A program made the position numbers and the translations under genes. A model generated the notes under the pieces. That model made no database searches. It saw nothing but the letters and a program-made list of their open reading frames with translations, and was not told the origin of the DNA. From Prostheceraeus crozeri (taxonomy: Eukaryota > Platyhelminthes > Polycladida > Euryleptidae), in NCBI GenBank assembly GCA_907163375.1, contig CAJQUW010001797.1, forward strand, positions 1 through 64,000: a stretch of 64,000 nt of DNA. The letters run 5' to 3'. Shown here in pieces: positions 1 through 12,800 of this stretch (position 1 is its first letter; every line of letters begins with the position of its first letter).

Positions 1-1570
1 GGAGTGATAATGACCCAGACCACATCCTTTCCATTAATGTGCTTAACTTAAGAAAGCTGTGGTGTGGTAGTGGTCGTGGGAATATTTCAAATAGTAATGG
101 ATGAGACGGAGACGGAAAGAGAACAATGCACACACTAGTAACAACAATGTGTCGAACAGACAAAGTCAGATCAAGCTGCTGACATCGCTACACTTCACGT
201 CATCGTCTCTAATTAAAAAACTTGTCGGATTTCCATTATTTTTGTACGTGGGTTGAAAATATACTCAAATACGTGCATCTGAAGTTTTGCGACGGTTGAT
301 TCATTTTTACGGATTTTAGACAGATTTGAAAACGTGGGGGGAGATAACCCATAAGTACCGCCCTTTGTCGCATCTTTGCTGTGGTGATTGCAATATATTT
401 CAGAAAGTGCATTTTTAAAAGCTCTGAAATTTGCCCTTCCCCCAGTTGAGTTGGAAAAAAAAGAAACACATTTCACCAACTATTCGGCCGGATATTCGAA
501 TTCTGGTTTCAGCCGGTCCTTGATGTACGCAACGACCTTGAATTTACTTATGACAACTTCATGGTAAGTTTAATGGATAAATCTCTTCATGTCACTTCAT
601 CACCATTGGAATGCTTGAATCATTCCAGTGACAGACAAAGACAAGGCCTGATAATGGAAGTTCAGCACCGAATACATCAACCCGCATGTCATTTGAGATG
701 TTGGGAAGCTGCAAACAAAGTCGTTTTAACCAAATCCTTGTCAGACTGATCCCAATACTTACTCCACTTGGCATTGTTCGGCTGAGAAGATTAAATTTCA
801 ACAAAATTCCAATGCATTGAATTTGCATTCCATTCCATTGAAGATCATTTTCCAATACGAATATGATAATTTGACGAAATCCAAGATTTCAAAGTATTGA
901 GAAAGATCAAAATCAGCTGATTATCTGATTATAAATCTGAAGAAACTCTGTTATCAGTCCCAGTCACATTTATAGAGACATATTGGGAATGATCCCCAAC
1001 GGGACAGTGCAAGATTTATGAGAATGATAAAAATGAAGTATGACCCTTGAAAGCAGTGGAGGGAAGGGATCGTAACCTCTCTTTAATGTGAACTGATGAT
1101 AAGAAATAGTAGATCAAAAAACAATCTGTCGACGTGAAGTGGTAGCACTTTGATAATCGATGGAAAGAAGGACTCTCATACTTTTCCCAACCTCAGGTTC
1201 ATCCAAAATTGTTGAAAATAAAGTCTTTCGATCATTGTAGGCAGTAACCAAAATGTACGACTAATTAAATTAAAAACACGACTCGGTAAGAAATTCGAAG
1301 GATCCAGGAAACGGAAGATGCCAAATTTAAACCACTCCCCTGGTGTAGAATCATGCAAATAATTAGGTAACTTAAAGTCAGGAGATGATGAATATAAATT
1401 AATACTAATAATAGGGTAATAATAGGGTAACCTAATGTAGGAATGATACCCATATGAAGAGCATTCTAATGACGACTATCTGTTGGCGCATTAGTGCATC
1501 AGATTAGACAATCGTTATTGAAGTCAGATTCAGGTGATTTGTCATCGTCTAATAGAATATCTGTATCCAA
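1..1570. other. AT-rich non-coding stretch
   Basis: No reading frame here has a recognisable domain. All open frames are under 90 codons and lack codon structure or splice context. I see no RNA gene and no strong tandem repeat. Confidence 0.5.
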
Positions 1571-1574
1571 CGAG

Positions 1575-2290
1575 CTTATAGTGCGGCAGTCAGAACGAGT
1601 TTCTGCAGGGAACGAAGCCGAAAATGAGAATGGTGTACACCCTATGCCTACTGCGAATCTGCAAGTCTGCGGAGTTCTACTTGGTTCCTCTTCTTGTCAG
1701 ACAGGATCAAAGAAAAACACATTAATCCAATGCGACGCAGATTGCAGCTTTTGGCGAAAATGAAAAATCCTATGTTTTCTGTGATTTCGCGAAAAGTACG
1801 AAGCCCAAATTCACGATTTTTGACATGGAATGTCTTTGCGTCATTTCCAATCATGTTCATGCAACCCTGTCTATGAAGCTACACACATTCCGATTTGGCA
1901 ATTAATCCCCAACTAACGGGAAACACCAACATGCTGGCCCACTTGATCCACATTGAAGCACATTCTCGCAAACATCGCCGATCAGAGGCATGATAATACC
2001 ACGTGCAGATGATAGGAAATGACCTGATGACATTCCATGTCAAGAGCTATGACTCTAGACTAAGTACTTCTCAGTTGATAAGAGAAAACCTTGAGAATTT
2101 CATATTACCAAAAAACTGCAATCTACGTCCGATTGGATTGACATGTGTTTTTCTTTAATCATGTCTAACAAAAAGAGGAACCAACTGGAACTCGGCAGAC
2201 GCGCAGATGTGTTGTAAGCATAGGGTGTTCATCATTCTGTGAAAGTCTTATTTTCGGCCTCGTTCCCTGCAGAAACTGGTGCCGGCTGCC
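1575..2290. repeat. Inverted repeat, arms about 290 bp
   Basis: The stretch at about 1575-1872 recurs as a diverged reverse complement at about 2003-2290, around a spacer of roughly 130 bp. Matching landmarks are CGTTCCCTGCAGAAAC, GCATAGGGTGT and GACATTCCATGTCAA. On the minus strand the left arm has a 70-codon open frame (1860-1648) that the right arm does not keep. I do not recognise that peptide. Probably a foldback of transposon origin or an inverted duplication. Confidence 0.7.
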
Positions 2291-5200
2291 GGACTATTTA
2301 ATGCCAGTCGTATTTCCACCGGAGTCGCCTTAATGCCCGCGCGAATAGAGAGCTGATGAAAATTCATCGAAAATTCATATCTATCCATGTGGCAAATAGA
2401 AATTTCAGGGTATAAAATGAGGGCCATGATAGTCAATTTATGTATGATTATAAAGCCGTTGACACGACGCTTCGTCCTAAATAGCTCGCAACTGGCCAGT
2501 GTAGGTGAGAAAGGCCAAAACTAGCTTCTGGAATCTTCTTGAATCGTCGATAGCAACTGCCTCTACCAATTTACAATATCCAAAAAAGTCCGCTTAGATA
2601 TTCTTTAGTTTTCAATTCGTACTGTATGCTTGTTATGCTAATTTTATTAGACTTATTATGCAACATCATTGCTCTTTTTATATGACTACGCCCGGCACCA
2701 CAGTTCGCATTTGCCATAATTTCATCAAAAATGATGCGTAGACTGTCCATGTAAGGTAGCCACGTAGACAAAACAATGAGAAGAAAATGGTGAGCAGAGC
2801 ATGTTAAACACAAAAGGCTATAAGTCTCTGTTTCAAATGCAATTTCCGTAACTCAATCCATCATCTGGTACAGACATCAAAATGAAGACACTTTTGGCAT
2901 GGTAATACTTTGTCCGACATTTTTTGATAAGTAAATGATGATTGAGGCAGTCAATATCTATGTATTACTGTGTTTGATCTGACATCATAATTGTCACAAA
3001 TCGTAAAGTCGATGTTTGTTTAGTCTCATCATCGCAGTTGCGATTGACGATTATATCTATAGTCATACAGTTTGAAAATGTAAAACGCACTGACAGTGTA
3101 CCAGCTGGGGCAATTATGGGATACTGAGATGTGATTTTGCATAAAGAAGTTCTTTAAAGTTAAAAACTGTTGAGGATGTACGGAGCATGCAGTTGTTAGC
3201 CTGTTTGTCAACTTTTGGCCAAATTTCAGTAGCGGGCATTCCTAAATACTTTGCCTAAAATCAGGACGGATGGAGAACACAGCCGGCCGGTTTCACGAAA
3301 GCGTGTCAGCCAAACACGGTTTTAATTTATGTGGTTTTACGCTATCACTTGTTTCACGAAGCTTCCATCACGGTGACTATCACTCAACTCTCTTAACACG
3401 CAATATTTATACCTTCCCGTAAGGAGTTATAAGAAGGTGGTTTGCATAGTTGTAACTGATTTGACAGTTCAACTCCGTGGTAGAATGTCGTTCTATAGAT
3501 ATCAAATTCTTTATGGAAACCGAAGCATAAGACGAGAACGAGTTTTTCGTGATCGCAGCAATCCCTTAGACGCGTACTCTAATAAGGATTTGTATGATCG
3601 TTGTCGTTAACTGAATACGTCACTCAATCATTATACTACTCAATATACTCAATATACTCAATATCTCAGTACGTCGGCATGACCAAAGACTTTGACATTG
3701 CAGAATAGGAAATTACCATAGAAATTTATTACTCAACGAAGATATCGGAGTCACCAAAATTTTTCCTAGTTTAATAAATTTTGCAAGCAGCGTAATAACC
3801 ACAGCGGTCAAATATCCATGTTCTTTAGAAAGCACTTAGATGACACAATTTAGAATTTTGTCGAGTACTATCCTTATTTAGATTTATATTTTGATATAAC
3901 TTTCGTGTAAATGCCACTTAGCCGTGTTTGTATCAGGGAATAGGACCTAAATAGAACATTAGAACATAAACAAATCACCACTAATTTTGATACAGCATAC
4001 GTCTACGTTTGTTCATAAAAGTGGCTAACATCAATCATTCTTAAAGGTGATGGAGAAAATGCAATAAGAAATGTGAAAAAGAAATGCCCTGAGGTGCAGC
4101 TGAGTAGCTTGCAATTTGTGTTAGCAGTTTGTTGTCTAGACAGGTGGCGCAAATACAAGGTGCCCTCTTAAATGGTTGAGCAAAGATCAGCATTATTTTA
4201 TGAAATATTCGCAGATATCTATGACTGAGAGTTCATATCTTGCCAATGATGATGGCGCCAGTTACTCATGCCCTTTGTAAACAAATACAATAACGATCCA
4301 AAGTACTGGCAATTCTACGTACATCTATGGCAATCTACAATGCAAGTGATTGTCATAGATATTGTATTAAGACAACTACATATTCATAATGCATATTTGA
4401 ACAAGGCAGTATCAATAATAATGAAAATACAATTCAGATTGAAATATTCTCAAGTTGATTCCTCTCAATGTATTATTTTTATTAAACAATACCTGAATTT
4501 CATCTTCTCATGCTACAATTCAAGCAGTTAAGGAAGATCTGTCTTTTCAAATAATATCATGTTCTCGGGTAGGTAGACTTTTGCTCTCGTTTGAATCATT
4601 CAATAGAAACCGACAGCTTTCTAGACAGAGTGCAGAGTTTCACCATTGTAATGTCTGAAATTCTATATCTTTGTGGGAGCCTTGAAGATGATTCAGTTCG
4701 AAAACATTCTTTCGTTTGGAACCGCAAAGTGGATGCCTGCGACCCAACTGACTCCTTGCGTTCATCCTCAAATACTTGGAGTAGTCAATAACTTCCGATA
4801 AGATGGAATGCAATCAACTCGACATAAAAGTCATCAAACAATGAGTAATTGATGAGCTATTCAAATGGAAAGTTCGTCTGTAAGAATGTGTTAAGAAGTA
4901 GAAACATCTCTGACGTGAAGACACAAAGGTAATAATGAAAATAAATTATTTGTGATTTTTTACGAGTTACGTGACAAGTGATTGATTCGCAGTATAATGG
5001 AGAAAGGAGCCGTTTCTTCTCTGAATCAAGTTCCGAAGGTTTGATCGATTTTTGTTGCGACCTTGAGCCCTGTTTGAGACATCACGTGAAGAGGATTCGC
5101 GCTTTGGTATTGTTCAGAGACACATGAAAATTCTACCGTGCAATATTTGCCGTGTGAGATCTCCTATTGTGGTGATCATTTGCTCCTAATTGCTCATCAT

Positions 5201-5383
5201 GTCAATTCAATTTAGTATTTTTGATGTAAAATTTCAACAGTATTTGAAAATTTTGAAATTCTGAAAAATAGTCTTGTAAATCCCCTTCGATTCCTAATAG
5301 ATATCCTAATATAGTGAGTATATAACGCAATAGGAAGTCATTTTTGAGATCAAGGACTCATAGAACAATCACAAGCTCGATAC
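2291..5383. other. Non-coding stretch, no gene seen
   Basis: Only short frames (under 90 codons) without domains. A short run of CTCAATATA-like units lies near 3635-3665, and two TTTCACGAA-type copies lie near 3290-3350. Nothing else could be supported. Confidence 0.45.
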
Positions 5384-5647
5384 TACACTGTAAACTCTAG
5401 GGCGCGAAATTTCGCTTGAATTAGGAACGAAATTTAGGCATCAATTCTAACCAACACAAGGCACGAAGTTCATGCCCATTGATTTTTCCTTCGATTTCAT
5501 AGGATAAACAAATATTTGGTTTGGTGCCTATTAGTGTCTAGTGGCGCCTACTGGTGCCGCGAGGCACTAGAAAGGCACTAACTAGGCGCTAACTGCCACG
5601 AAATTTCGGCTTCGTCCCTAAATTAGTACCCTACAGTTTACAGTGTA
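5384..5647. mobile_element. 260-bp MITE, Tc1/mariner-like
   Basis: The segment 5386-5645 is bounded by near-perfect inverted termini of about 17 bp. The left end reads CACTGTAAACTCTAGGG and the right end is its reverse complement with one mismatch. A TA dinucleotide flanks each side (5384-5385 and 5646-5647), as expected for TA target duplication by Tc1/mariner elements. The interior has repeated GGCGCCTA/GGTGCC-like units and no reading frame, so the element is non-autonomous. The superfamily is inferred from termini and TA only. Confidence 0.75.
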
Positions 5648-7304
5648 CATGGAATACAACTGAAATGTGGAAATGTTTCCTTTAGAAAGTAGCCGTTTCA
5701 ATGTGTCTTTAAAACTATGTTATATAAGTCTTACTATTTTCAAATGATAACAAAAATTGGAAAGCGACTGAAAGATGCCCGAAATTTCAAATGGCTACGC
5801 AAAGACAAGAATCTCTAGTTAACTACTGAAATATTTGATAAGTAGTGTTTGCAACAACATTCAAGATTCCAAGACTGTGTCCGAAATATCCCTCTCTGAA
5901 TATCCTGAAAAGGATAATATGCATGCAGAATTACATTTCGAGATGTTGTTAATGGAAAGTTATCATCTAAAATATTTGGAAAAAGCGGTAAAAAATAGAG
6001 CTACTTTTCGAGCAAATTACTTTGATTTCCTAAATCCAACGAGTTTAAGGATGAGTTTGAAAATGGACGAAGGCCGTAAGCCATGGAAGCCCAAGTCCCA
6101 TGGTCTAGTTATACAAGGTCCACATCCAAAGTGACATGTATACGGTCAAAACTGAATGTAGAAATTGCTGAATTTTCAGATCATGCCACAAGCTGTAGAC
6201 TGTTGAAACAGCTAAATTGATGAACTCAGCAAGTAAAAGAAAGACAGGCAATGTCCGGAAAGTCCTAGGTGCCCCTGGTTTTCATACTCTTTTGTACTAT
6301 CCTTACACATTATTGCAATCCATTTACAACCGTGAAATTTACCCAGATATCTCATGCATGGTCAGATTCGCATAGTCATTGTCAATATAAGAAATGATGA
6401 TAAAATTATGTCATGATTAGTTCATTAGCCACTAAATTCAGGATAATTTTTAGGCGTCTGCTTAGTGTCTAACCGTAATTCTCTCAACTCAAATGCTTGT
6501 TATTCCAATAATCACGAAGCCGGCATGTGTTATAGAAGTCGCCGCAGTATGTTTACATAAGAATATCGATAACAATTGCTTGTATATAAATGTCTCTGTG
6601 GGTACATGGATTGTACTTCAGTAAACATGCTCAATAATCTGCAATGAACAGCGCCAGTCGTCTTATAAACAGGACACTGATTACAATTTGCATTTTTTTC
6701 ATTTGAACGTCGACGAAGCTTCCTTTTAATGTATAGAAAAGTTTGCTTTAATCATAAAAATAGTCTTCCCTGCGTTCAAGCGCTCTATAATATAAACCAC
6801 ATAAGTAGGTAATGACATTGTTAATTTCTATGATATAAATAGACTTTCTACATGATATTATGTGTATAGAAATCAGATTTTCGCTTTTTCAGTCTGCTTT
6901 TTGTCGCTAACAGATCTAACAGATTTTTCGCACAGGACGTTGCCAAGATGCAGGCAGCTATCTCAAATCTTATCTTTCACAATAAGATGATGTAAAGTAG
7001 TCAAAAGGATTTTACAAGCCAGCACTAGAAGCATTCTTAGAAGAAGAACTGTTGTACATCACAGCAATTTCATCCACAGGATATTATTGTTTTCAGACTG
7101 CAAGTCCGTTGGATTCAAATGATTCACTCTTCCAACAAGGAATTCGATTATGTCATACCCTATCATATCTTCATAATGATATAGGTGCACTAAAATGGAT
7201 GCAAGAGTTCGATAATGTTTTGCATTGATTGCTAAGATCAAAATTAGATTTAAGACAAAAATAATAATCAATATTTTACGCTAGAGAGTAAACCACCCTG
7301 ATTG
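5648..7304. other. Non-coding; would include protocadherin intron
   Basis: No domain-bearing frame. The part next to 7305 should be the intron after the protocadherin exon on the minus strand; I could not identify the cytoplasmic-domain exon. An open frame of about 99 codons at 5835-6134 lacks an ATG start and is not recognised. Confidence 0.4.
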
Positions 7305-7310
7305 ACTTAC

Positions 7311-9843
7311 TTCTTGTGTTTTTTGTTCGGTAGAAATGGATGGACCATCCGATTAGTAGTAGAAGGAAAAAGAGAGCCGAGGCACCAAGAATGAGGATTA
7401 GAAGATTCCTTCTCTCCACAGCGCGGTGTTGATAAAACGGAGGAATATCAATCAATCGAAGAATCATATCCTGATTTGATTCCAAAGGACTGAGCCCTTG
7501 ATCAGCCGCTCGAATCATCAGTTCAATTCTCTCGCCTGCAAAGCTGGACAAGGAGTCACTGCACACGATGAGGTAGTCATCGGCATCAATGCCAAATAGT
7601 TCTTGTGCTTGACTTGGTTTTGTGTAGAGGATTTTGTATCGAACTGTTCCATTTTCGCCGTTGTCTGGATCATCTGCCCGAAGGTGCATCACTCTAGCTC
7701 CCACTGGCTCATGATAAGAAACATTAAATACATGAGCCGTTCTGTTAGGTACGCGGAACATCGGAGCATTATCATTTCGATCTAAGACAGTAACTAAAAT
7801 TTTTGCCGTCGACGTGAAGTTTGTCGAACCAGCACTCTGAGAGTCCTGCACGACAACATGGAAGGTTAAATGCACTACTTTTTCACGATCTAAAGCTTGT
7901 GATAACATTAGTCGATTGTTTTTTAAATGGAAATATTTAGAAGCTGCACTTTCAGGAGCGCGTAGACGATATTTAAATCCGCGGTTTTCGATGTCCTCAT
8001 CTGTAACTTTGAAAATCGCTACTTCTCCATGAGTAGGACTATTTTCGGGGATGCTGAGTGTGTATTCATTGTGCTCGAATTGAGGCCGATGATCATTTAC
8101 ATCTTTAACATGCACAATCACTTCTTCACATTGTTTGCGCTCTCCGTCCATGGCACAAACAAGGAAATTGTAAGTATCCCGGACTTCACTATCTAGCAAT
8201 CGATTGGTCACAATGGTGCCATTTTGCAGTATGGCGAATGCAGAGGCTTCACCGACTTCACCTTGGCGTCGCCGATCTTCTAAGTAGAGCGTAGGTTTCC
8301 CTATTATATCGGGATCTGTCACTATCACATAGTTTGGCTTGTCTGGTTGACTTGCCATTAAATGCTGACCCTTAGTTGCATTTTCCCATATCCAGAAAGA
8401 ATAGAGACTGCGATCGAATGACGGGAAGCAGTCATTCTTGTCTGCTACATTTACGACAATCACTTTTGTACTCTTCTTTGGCTGTGAGCCGTAATCAGTA
8501 CATTCAATCGTAACGTTATACTGCGCTTTTTCTTCGCGATCTAACTCTCGTAACGTTTCCAAAGCGTAGATGGCTGTTCTTGCTGTCGGCGGTTGAACCT
8601 GAACAATGCTAAAGATGCTAGCGAAAGTTATCACTCGACAAGCAACTCGCCCACTATCCCCGCCGTCTTTATCACTCACCAGAATCGTAGCGATTCGCTC
8701 GAACTTCTGATTACCTTCGAGAACAGATATCGCACCTCTATCGACAGTAATTTCTGGGGCATTATCATTCCAATCAAGAACTGTAATTGTTAAAGAAATT
8801 TGTGCAGATTTCTCATCATTTCCACCATGATCAACAGCCACAACTTTAAAAGCAAATCGTTTTTGCTGTTCATAATCTAATCTTTGAAGAAGGAAGACAG
8901 TCCCATTATCGGCATTGACACCGATTTTTGCCTTTAAATAAGTAGGGGCCGAAGGTAGCAGCTGATATCGAATTCGATTATTTGGTGGTGCATCGGCATC
9001 CGTAGCCACCAGCGTCGTGATAACATATCCCGGCTTCTCGCGTTCTGAGATAGAGAAATCTCTCTGCAAATTTGGATCAAAAACCGGCGCAAACTCATTG
9101 CGATCCACTATTGTGACATTGATCATAAGAGTATCGTTTCGCCTACCAGAATCTTCTGCGACTAAATAAAGGACTTTATAGAGACCTTTTTCAGCGTTCA
9201 ATGGAGCTGCAAGCTTCAAATAGATTGATGTCGGACCATCAGGACCAGGTGAGTCATCAAGTACAAAGTTATTGCTATTCGTAGGAAGCAGTCGATAGCG
9301 TATTCGTCGATTGATGTAAGTCAAATCCTTATCAATGGCCATGGGTAAACTGCGCTTCGTTCCAACTGCGTCATGTCCCTCGTTGAAACGTATATTGATA
9401 GATCGCGGGGAGAAATGCGGTGCATTATCATTGATATCACCAATTATCACATGGATTGTCTTATAATCAATTTTTTGAACTTTGTTGACGGTCACTGACA
9501 ATTTGAAGACACACGACTGTTTGTTAGAACTCGGACAACACGAAGGATTATCCTCGCACACTGAATGGTCCTCAAGATCGATGATTTTCTTGGTCTTTAG
9601 AACACCGCTGATTTCGTCAAGGTCGAAATAATTTCGATCGTTGAGAAGAAAGTACTTGACTTTGTTATTCATCACTGGGCTCATTGAACTGTCTTCAATT
9701 TGGTACACATAAGTTCCTGCTGGCTCCTCTTCTCTGATGGACACCGTGGCGTCAACACGGCTGCTTATAGCAAAACTTCCGTGGATATTATGAAGTATAA
9801 GTGATAGTAATATACAAATGAAGTCGAAAATTGAAGACGCCAT
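7311..9843 (-). CDS. Protocadherin, large ectodomain-TM exon (partial gene)
   Basis: Encodes a cell-surface calcium-dependent adhesion protein. I start at the ATG at 9843, which opens a hydrophobic signal peptide (residues 1-25); the frame is open further upstream but has no ATG there. Seven cadherin repeats follow. Six linkers carry DxNDNAPxF-type calcium motifs, at about residues 136-144, 246-255 (NEFAPVF variant), 356-364, 467-476 (NDCFPSF variant), 580-589 (NDHRPQF variant) and 687-696. The seventh repeat ends near 803 and a transmembrane helix spans about 813-836. After residue 844 the sequence reads A|GTAAGT, a consensus splice donor at 7310, so the 11 residues beyond are intronic and the cytoplasmic domain lies in unidentified downstream exon(s). 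A single exon for the whole ectodomain is typical of protocadherins. No internal damage seen. Confidence 0.93.
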
Positions 9844-12800
9844 GGCGAACACACAATCCACATAGACACTTAGTTGTTGAGAACGGAGCGGTGCTGTGTT
9901 AACAGCCAAAATAGCGACGCGTCAGCGAACCAATCCACGCTCAACGTCGACGCAAGTGACGGGAATGGAGGATACTTTCCTATGATGGTCGATGTGACGA
10001 CAGCATGTGCTGCAGACGGAGCATAGTCGATTATGACAAGTTAGGAATAGTAATCGTAGGTTTGAAGGCAAGAATTAGGCCCCATTGTGATTGAATGGAA
10101 ATCGACCAATGAGACGGAAGCTTCATAGACAACGGAAACTGCTGATGATTTGTTAAATGTCTGTCACTCGTTCAAATAAACTTGTCTATAAACTTCATCA
10201 ACTTGCAACTCGTTGAATTCAAGTCCTGTGAGTCGACAGAAAAACAGGCTGCTATGATATTCATGATTTAAGAAACACAATTGAGGAGAGAGAAGATTGT
10301 ACTATTCATAATGCATGAGAAAGATCTAAAGTCGCATGCTGACTCCTGTCAACTATATTCCTCGTAGCAATGAGTTATCCATTCAAGATGAATGCCATGT
10401 ACTTTTACCAACTTGCAAAACACTTGGGAAATCATGAAGAAATACAAAATTATTGTAGGATCAAGTTGAGCATTGCTCAAAATATTTCAGTGTTGAAATT
10501 CAATTATAAATTGTATTATTGGAATTTCAATGAATGTGTTTGTAAAACTTAGTTCATGTCATTATGACTCTTCAAAAATATTTCAGTAGAATAATCTCAT
10601 AAATAAATAACAGTAAATTATTTAAAGAAAATACTAACTGGGAGAGGGAATTATAGCAAGACAGATGACCAGGGATCTGGAACGAGAGGTAAATCGGAGC
10701 GGAGTAGAGGGAAGCGTCGAGAGCGGAGCGGAATGAAAATTAGGTTGGAGTGAGCGGAGCGATTTTGAACTGATTAGAGGATTCACAAATTCACAATACA
10801 TAAAGGCATTGGCCTTCCAAACAAAGTAACGCCTTATACTATAATATGAAGTCAATAAGTAATTAGGGTTACTACTCTTGTTAATACCTGACTTCTTTAG
10901 TCTTTATTAGTCCGAAGGCATCAAGAAATCTTGTAATCTGCTACGCGCATGGTTGAGGAAAGTCATTAATCTCATTTTTATCATGTTGCAACAGAATAGA
11001 TAAACAGTGACGCACTTTTTTCATCTACTCTGCGAAATACACATTCATGGGACTTAGCTATGAGCCATCATAGTCAATATCAGATGATCAGAAGATGAAT
11101 GACAAAGCGACATCCAGTAAAAGTCTAGAAAAACCACATATCTAATAGAAGGAGCAGATCATCTTCGCAACAAATGACTGGTATGATAATACTGAACTTT
11201 CATACTGATTAATTATGGAATAAAAGTTCAATTTTGTCTACTACTTTTTATTTCTTGATTTAGAGGTAGGGTAATTAATATAAGTCAACATGATTAACAG
11301 AAATTAAATTACAATTTATGTAATGGCATCTTTAAAAAATTTAGAAATTTTTGATGCGTGATGAAATTAATTAATTAATTTAAAAAATTACTAAATGAGA
11401 GAATCAGTGATCTTTTGAATTATTACGGCATTAGTGTGTGCACTTGAATTATGCAGGAGAGCGGAGAGGAGCAGATTATTGTCTTGGAGCGTAGCTGGCG
11501 AAATTATACCGCTCCAGATCTTGGCAGATGACTATAGGGTTGTCATGATTAGGAGAAAGTTTCCAAAAAAAATCTGATGTAATTGAATCGGCATGCGAGA
11601 TATCTTCATGTGCAGCACAACGCAGCACTGAACATGATCCTTGTCTAGATCATAAAACATGTTTAGATTATTCCCTTTGCTGCCTTGTTTTAGAGAAATG
11701 ATTTTTTGAGAATATTGTTTTCAAAGTTAGTTTTGAAAACTTGTTTTTGAGCATGGTTGTAGTTTGTTTTAAACCCTGCCTTTAACCATGACTTTTTCTA
11801 ACTTTGGTTTCATGCGTGGTTTCCAAACATGCCTATAAACACGTCATATCTTAAAAGTAGACCAGATGACAGGTACTTTAATGTTTTAGTCAAAGCGGAA
11901 GTCGATTATTACCAACCTTGAACAAATAGACCGTCTGCTGTCCGTGGCTTACCACAGAGCTGGCGAATGCGAAGATTTGGAATGCTTTCAAGGAATCTAT
12001 TAGCTGTCAGCAAATACAAGTTTAAGAAATATAATGCAAACATCCTACTGAATAAACTTGTGAGTAGCGACTCTCGACATTACAGGTGCCTTAATTTGCA
12101 GCTTTTTTGAAGTTGCAGACACACTTATTATTTTGTTCTAATTGGAAGGAAACGATGCTAGATGCTGGAACAAAAAGACATGATCATGCTTCTGTTCTAA
12201 GCACTTCAAAAAGCATGGATACCCTTTCAGTATGCATTTTCTGCGAGATTTATTTGAAAATGTGTGTTCATGAATATCAACGTTGAATTGACATGCATAC
12301 GTGGACGCAAAATACGTTGTATTCTATACAAGGTAATAATCGCAAGATAAATGCACTAACATTGTGAAGAAATGCAATTTGTTGCAAGAGCAGGCATGCT
12401 GCACATTCAATTGTCATATTTGCGCATCATTGCAAATAAGCTATGCACGAATATCTATTCCATACTTAATTAACCTTGTTCTACCATCGCGATTTTGAGA
12501 TTTGAAGCACCGGGAAATTTTTATGTTCCTATGACCCAATCGTTCCAAAAATTGCAGTGCAGTATAATTGGCGCATGCTCATTTCAATGGTGGTATCAGT
12601 TTTGACCAACTGGGTCATATTCTCTCCAGTGGCTCCACAGGTTAGGGGTCGAAACACAACTAGACGAGTACCTGCTGATGACTGACGGACTGCAGTATTA
12701 TGTTTTGTATCCCTTAATCGGTAGCTGAAGTAGTGGTCGATGTATTGTATTTCAAATGAAGAACTAATGAAGAAATGTCGAATTCCTATGAATGCTGTTG

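Noticed and set aside
5835..6134. 99-codon plus-strand frame as a gene
   Set aside because: No ATG start, no domain, no splice context, and a position in probable intronic or intergenic DNA.
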